The notes under the pieces are model-generated. The model saw only the letters and a list, made by a program, of their open reading frames with translations. It was not told the DNA's origin and did not search any database. Below are positions 14,228 through 16,180 of a stretch of 16,180 nt of DNA, piece by piece. The translations under genes and the position numbers were made by a program. Source of the stretch: DHVE2 group archaeon (GTDB lineage Archaea > Thermoplasmatota > Thermoplasmata > Thermoplasmatales > Aciduliprofundaceae). Location of the stretch: positions 1 to 16,180 of the forward strand of contig WALG01000161.1 of assembly GCA_015522955.1 (NCBI GenBank), in the 5' to 3' direction. The stretch's first letter is position 1. Every line of letters begins with the position of its first letter.

Positions 14228-15238
14228 CTAATACGAGTTTAGCAAATCTAAGATACATTCTTTAATTACCTCCACAGGTGCATCGGTTTTCACACCCTCC
14301 GCAGAAAACTGTGTTCTACTACTTTGGTAACCCATTTCTTTCAACTTTTTAATAACCATATATATTGGAGGTGTGGATACATGCAACTCAGAGGCAAGAG
14401 TGGGAAGATGATAAAAGAATAGGTGTTTTTCGTTTGTCCAAAGATTTAGGTATTTTTCCATTAAATTTCGAGTGGGTATATACTCCGGAATCTTGGCCCT
14501 TAAGAGAATTTCAAAATCATGGATTTGCGAGAGCCACATGGGTCCTCCATACTTCGTTTGACCTATTTTTTCTAGAGTTCTTCGGGCATGGGAGACTCCA
14601 CGTTTTAGCGTGACATATACCCTGTAAAAATGGCCATGCCACACACTTAACAAGGGCTCTATACCAAAATCAAATCTTACTGCCATTCTCCCAACATACC
14701 CCAAGAGCACACGTATACCAACCTCGTGAATTAGATAAGTTGGAGCATGAACGTTCGCAAGATATCTTCTCACTATTCTGCGATTTCTACCACCCAAAGT
14801 GGCAGTATCAGTAGCAGTTACACCCAGCACACGAGCGCTTCTAATAGCCATATCAACAAATGGTGCAGGACTCCCAAAGGGATCTATATCCACATAATCA
14901 AATTTCTCCTCCGCCAGTAAAGCATTCACATCCCTCATTGTAACCCTTGCATCCACATGATTCATTACCACATTTTTTCTTATTGTTTCAACCGCTCGAG
15001 GATTCTTGTCATTTATCGTCGTTTTTATTCCTATTTCCTTAGCAATACGGATACCACGAATTCCCGTGGCAGCGAGCCCATCCAAGGCATCTCTCATCCT
15101 GATATTGTAAAGGAGAAATATGGTGGTATCACGATTAAAAACCATGGCCCTATTGTAAAAAACATCCCTCACTTTTCCAGGGCCCTTCTCATTAACATAC
15201 GGAGCCTCAAACTTTGCAAAACCTTCCTCAATAATCAC
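14228..15238 (-). CDS. trm1: tRNA (guanine26-N2)-dimethyltransferase Trm1
   Basis: A 336-residue SAM-dependent methyltransferase that makes N2,N2-dimethylguanosine at position 26 of tRNA. Seen are the N-terminal VFYNRAMVFNRDTT, the SAM motif LDGLAATGIRGIRIA (52-66), NDKNPRAVETIRKN, the catalytic DIDPFGSPAPFVDMAI (117-132), TATDTATLGG, and HEVGIRVLLGYVGR. The C-terminal domain contains GGPMWLSQIHD. It is somewhat shorter than the roughly 370-380 residues I expect for archaeal Trm1. Only one cysteine is visible, and the Cys-rich ribbon that often precedes the GPxW segment is missing. The start is GTG, overlapping the upstream NTPase stop as GTGA, with GGGAGAGA just upstream. Confidence 0.93.
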   Translation of the reverse strand: MIIEEGFAKFEAPYVNEKGPGKVRDVFYNRAMVFNRDTTIFLLYNIRMRDALDGLAATGIRGIRIAKEIGIKTTINDKNPRAVETIRKNVVMNHVDARVTMRDVNALLAEEKFDYVDIDPFGSPAPFVDMAIRSARVLGVTATDTATLGGRNRRIVRRYLANVHAPTYLIHEVGIRVLLGYVGRMAVRFDFGIEPLLSVWHGHFYRVYVTLKRGVSHARRTLEKIGQTKYGGPMWLSQIHDFEILLRAKIPEYIPTRNLMEKYLNLWTNEKHLFFYHLPTLASELHVSTPPIYMVIKKLKEMGYQSSRTQFSAEGVKTDAPVEVIKECILDLLNSY

Positions 15239-15774
15239 CGTCTCTCCCCTTTTATCAACTGTACTATCTTAAAAGGAAGAAGATTTCGATTTATGGGTGT
15301 GACCTCAAGCATACGTATATCATCTCTCCGCCTTATCTCCTGCAGCAATGGTGTGCGGGATTTTTTGTGAAGTGTCATTATCAGATGCTTGTCCATCTCA
15401 AGAATATCGCGCACTGTTTGCACAAATTTTTTGCTTCCAACTTCCATTTTTCCTACTTCGTCAATAACAATCACATCTGCCTTTTCCATTGCCCGTTGCA
15501 ATGCAGTTATACCAACTTCCTCAAGAATCGCTATATCCACACCATATTTCCCAATTCTGAATCTTGATTCAAAATCTTTATGAGCAAAAACCTTCTTTTC
15601 CTTGGTCATCCAGTCAAGAACATAGAACCCCATTCTTTTGCCATCTTCTCTAAGTTCCTCCGTGACCATTCCCCCAACCACAAAACCCTCTTCTTCAAGA
15701 ATTTCAATTGTTTTAAGCAATGTTGTTGTTTTTCCCACTCCCGGCAACCCACTAAGTCCTATCTTTACATGCAT
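15235..15774 (-). CDS. THEP1-type nucleoside-triphosphatase
   Basis: A 179-residue P-loop NTPase of the THEP1 family (NTPase_1), known from Aquifex as a nucleoside-5'-triphosphatase of broad specificity; its cellular role is unclear. Walker A is GLPGVGKTT (9-17). GGMVTEELREDGKRMGFYVLD is the family-specific second block (residues 34-54). Walker B is VIVIDEVGKME at 101-111, with Asp105 and Glu106 as expected. Length is typical. The ATG starts 2 nt after the MptD stop with GGTGAGGGAT upstream, and the 3' end overlaps trm1 by 4 nt, so it is the middle gene of a coupled trio. A kinase role is a known alternative suggestion for relatives. Confidence 0.92.
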   Translation of the reverse strand: MHVKIGLSGLPGVGKTTTLLKTIEILEEEGFVVGGMVTEELREDGKRMGFYVLDWMTKEKKVFAHKDFESRFRIGKYGVDIAILEEVGITALQRAMEKADVIVIDEVGKMEVGSKKFVQTVRDILEMDKHLIMTLHKKSRTPLLQEIRRRDDIRMLEVTPINRNLLPFKIVQLIKGERR

Positions 15775-15776
15775 TT

Positions 15777-16163
15777 TTATCCCTCACCAATCTCTTTTAT
15801 TTCCTCGATATACATAAGGGGATAGTTCATTTCATCCACATATTTCAGCCTACACACAGCAAGTTTATTATCATACTCTACCTCAAGATACACGTCAAGC
15901 ATCTCTCCCCGGAGCGTGAGATACTTGTAAAACCCGCTTTTTTTATTTATGTGAGTGCGATCTATTCTAACCTTCGCCTCCTTGACAAAGGGTTGTACCT
16001 TTAAACTGGCTTCTATGGCTTTCTCTAGGGCATCAACATTTTCAAGACTTAGAGGGGCACCAACAAACTGATGATACACGCTTCCAAGTTTAATTCCTGC
16101 CTCAAATGCTGCTCTCTCGGAGGAGGTGCATCGGAAATATCTTTTTGCGATATCCTTCTTCAT
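15777..16163 (-). CDS. mptD: Archaeal dihydroneopterin aldolase MptD (DUF372 family)
   Basis: A 128-residue protein resembling the archaeal dihydroneopterin aldolase characterised in Methanocaldococcus (MJ1585), which cleaves 7,8-dihydroneopterin to 6-hydroxymethyl-7,8-dihydropterin and glycolaldehyde. This is a step of methanopterin or folate-type cofactor synthesis. Recognition rests on the segment CTSSERAAFEAGIKLGSVYH with QFVGAPLS (residues 12-39), plus the QPFVKEAKVRIDRTHINK region and the C-terminal strand PLMYIEEIKEIG. Glu21 and His31 lie in the conserved block and are candidate active-site residues. ATG 16163 is preceded by a weak GTGA. The promoter and any upstream partner are outside the window. 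The family call is from memory of its pattern and moderately sure. Confidence 0.8.
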   Translation of the reverse strand: MKKDIAKRYFRCTSSERAAFEAGIKLGSVYHQFVGAPLSLENVDALEKAIEASLKVQPFVKEAKVRIDRTHINKKSGFYKYLTLRGEMLDVYLEVEYDNKLAVCRLKYVDEMNYPLMYIEEIKEIGEG

Positions 16164-16180
16164 TTCACATGGGATATTAC

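Noticed and set aside
1..16180. CRISPR arrays, insertion sequences, attachment sites, tRNA or rRNA genes
   Set aside because: I saw no regularly spaced repeats, transposase or integrase motifs, terminal inverted repeats, or T-loop-like tRNA ends on either strand.

Overview
The window is typical archaeal chromosome. Marker genes include the α subunit of the 20S proteasome, the archaeal exosome (Rrp4, Rrp41, Rrp42), an SBDS homologue, ribosomal protein L37Ae, RNA polymerase subunit Rpo12, Trm1, the archaeal dihydroneopterin aldolase MptD, and ferredoxin-dependent 2-oxoacid oxidoreductases. TATA boxes lie about 26 nt upstream of leaderless starts, and GGTGAT/GGAGG Shine-Dalgarno sites occur inside operons. 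The gene set and protein style fit a heterotrophic, peptide-fermenting euryarchaeon. My best guess is the Aciduliprofundum/DHVE2 lineage of Thermoplasmatota, but this is inferred from general resemblance and not from a search.

Left region (1-3375). A truncated membrane protein on the minus strand runs off the left edge and is divergent from a PHP-domain hydrolase. The PHP gene overlaps a short-chain dehydrogenase whose catalytic Tyr and Lys are replaced. An MFS transporter converges on that pair. A GNAT acetyltransferase diverges from the MFS gene across a compact intergenic stretch with a TATA-like box on each strand.

Exosome superoperon (3363-7428, minus strand). Reading 5'->3' on the minus strand: psmA, SBDS, rrp4, rrp41, rrp42, rpl37ae, rpoP. 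Genes overlap or abut, and one TATA box precedes psmA. This links proteolysis, RNA degradation, ribosome maturation and transcription genes, as in many other archaea. The last gene, rpoP (44 codons), is easily missed and overlaps its neighbours at both ends.

2-Oxoacid oxidoreductase and nickel-chaperone region (7460-14221, minus strand). Order: porG, porD, porA, porB, iorA, iorB, hypA, then an Mrp/MinD-type ATPase with its own tandem TATA boxes. The four-subunit POR/VOR-type enzyme and the two-subunit indolepyruvate oxidoreductase oxidise keto acids from amino-acid catabolism to acyl-CoA, reducing ferredoxin. HypA plus the ATPase resembles the Thermococcus HypA/mmHypB nickel-delivery pair for [NiFe]-hydrogenase, which would re-oxidise that ferredoxin. 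No hydrogenase subunit lies in the window.

Right end (14228-16163, minus strand). mptD, a THEP1-type NTPase and trm1 form a tightly coupled trio. The Trm1 is short and almost free of cysteine.

I found no CRISPR array, mobile element, tRNA or rRNA gene, and no wholly unknown multigene system. The points most worth checking are the HypA/ATPase pair, the SDR without its Tyr/Lys, the altered Rpo12 and Trm1 metal sites, and the tandem TATA duplication.
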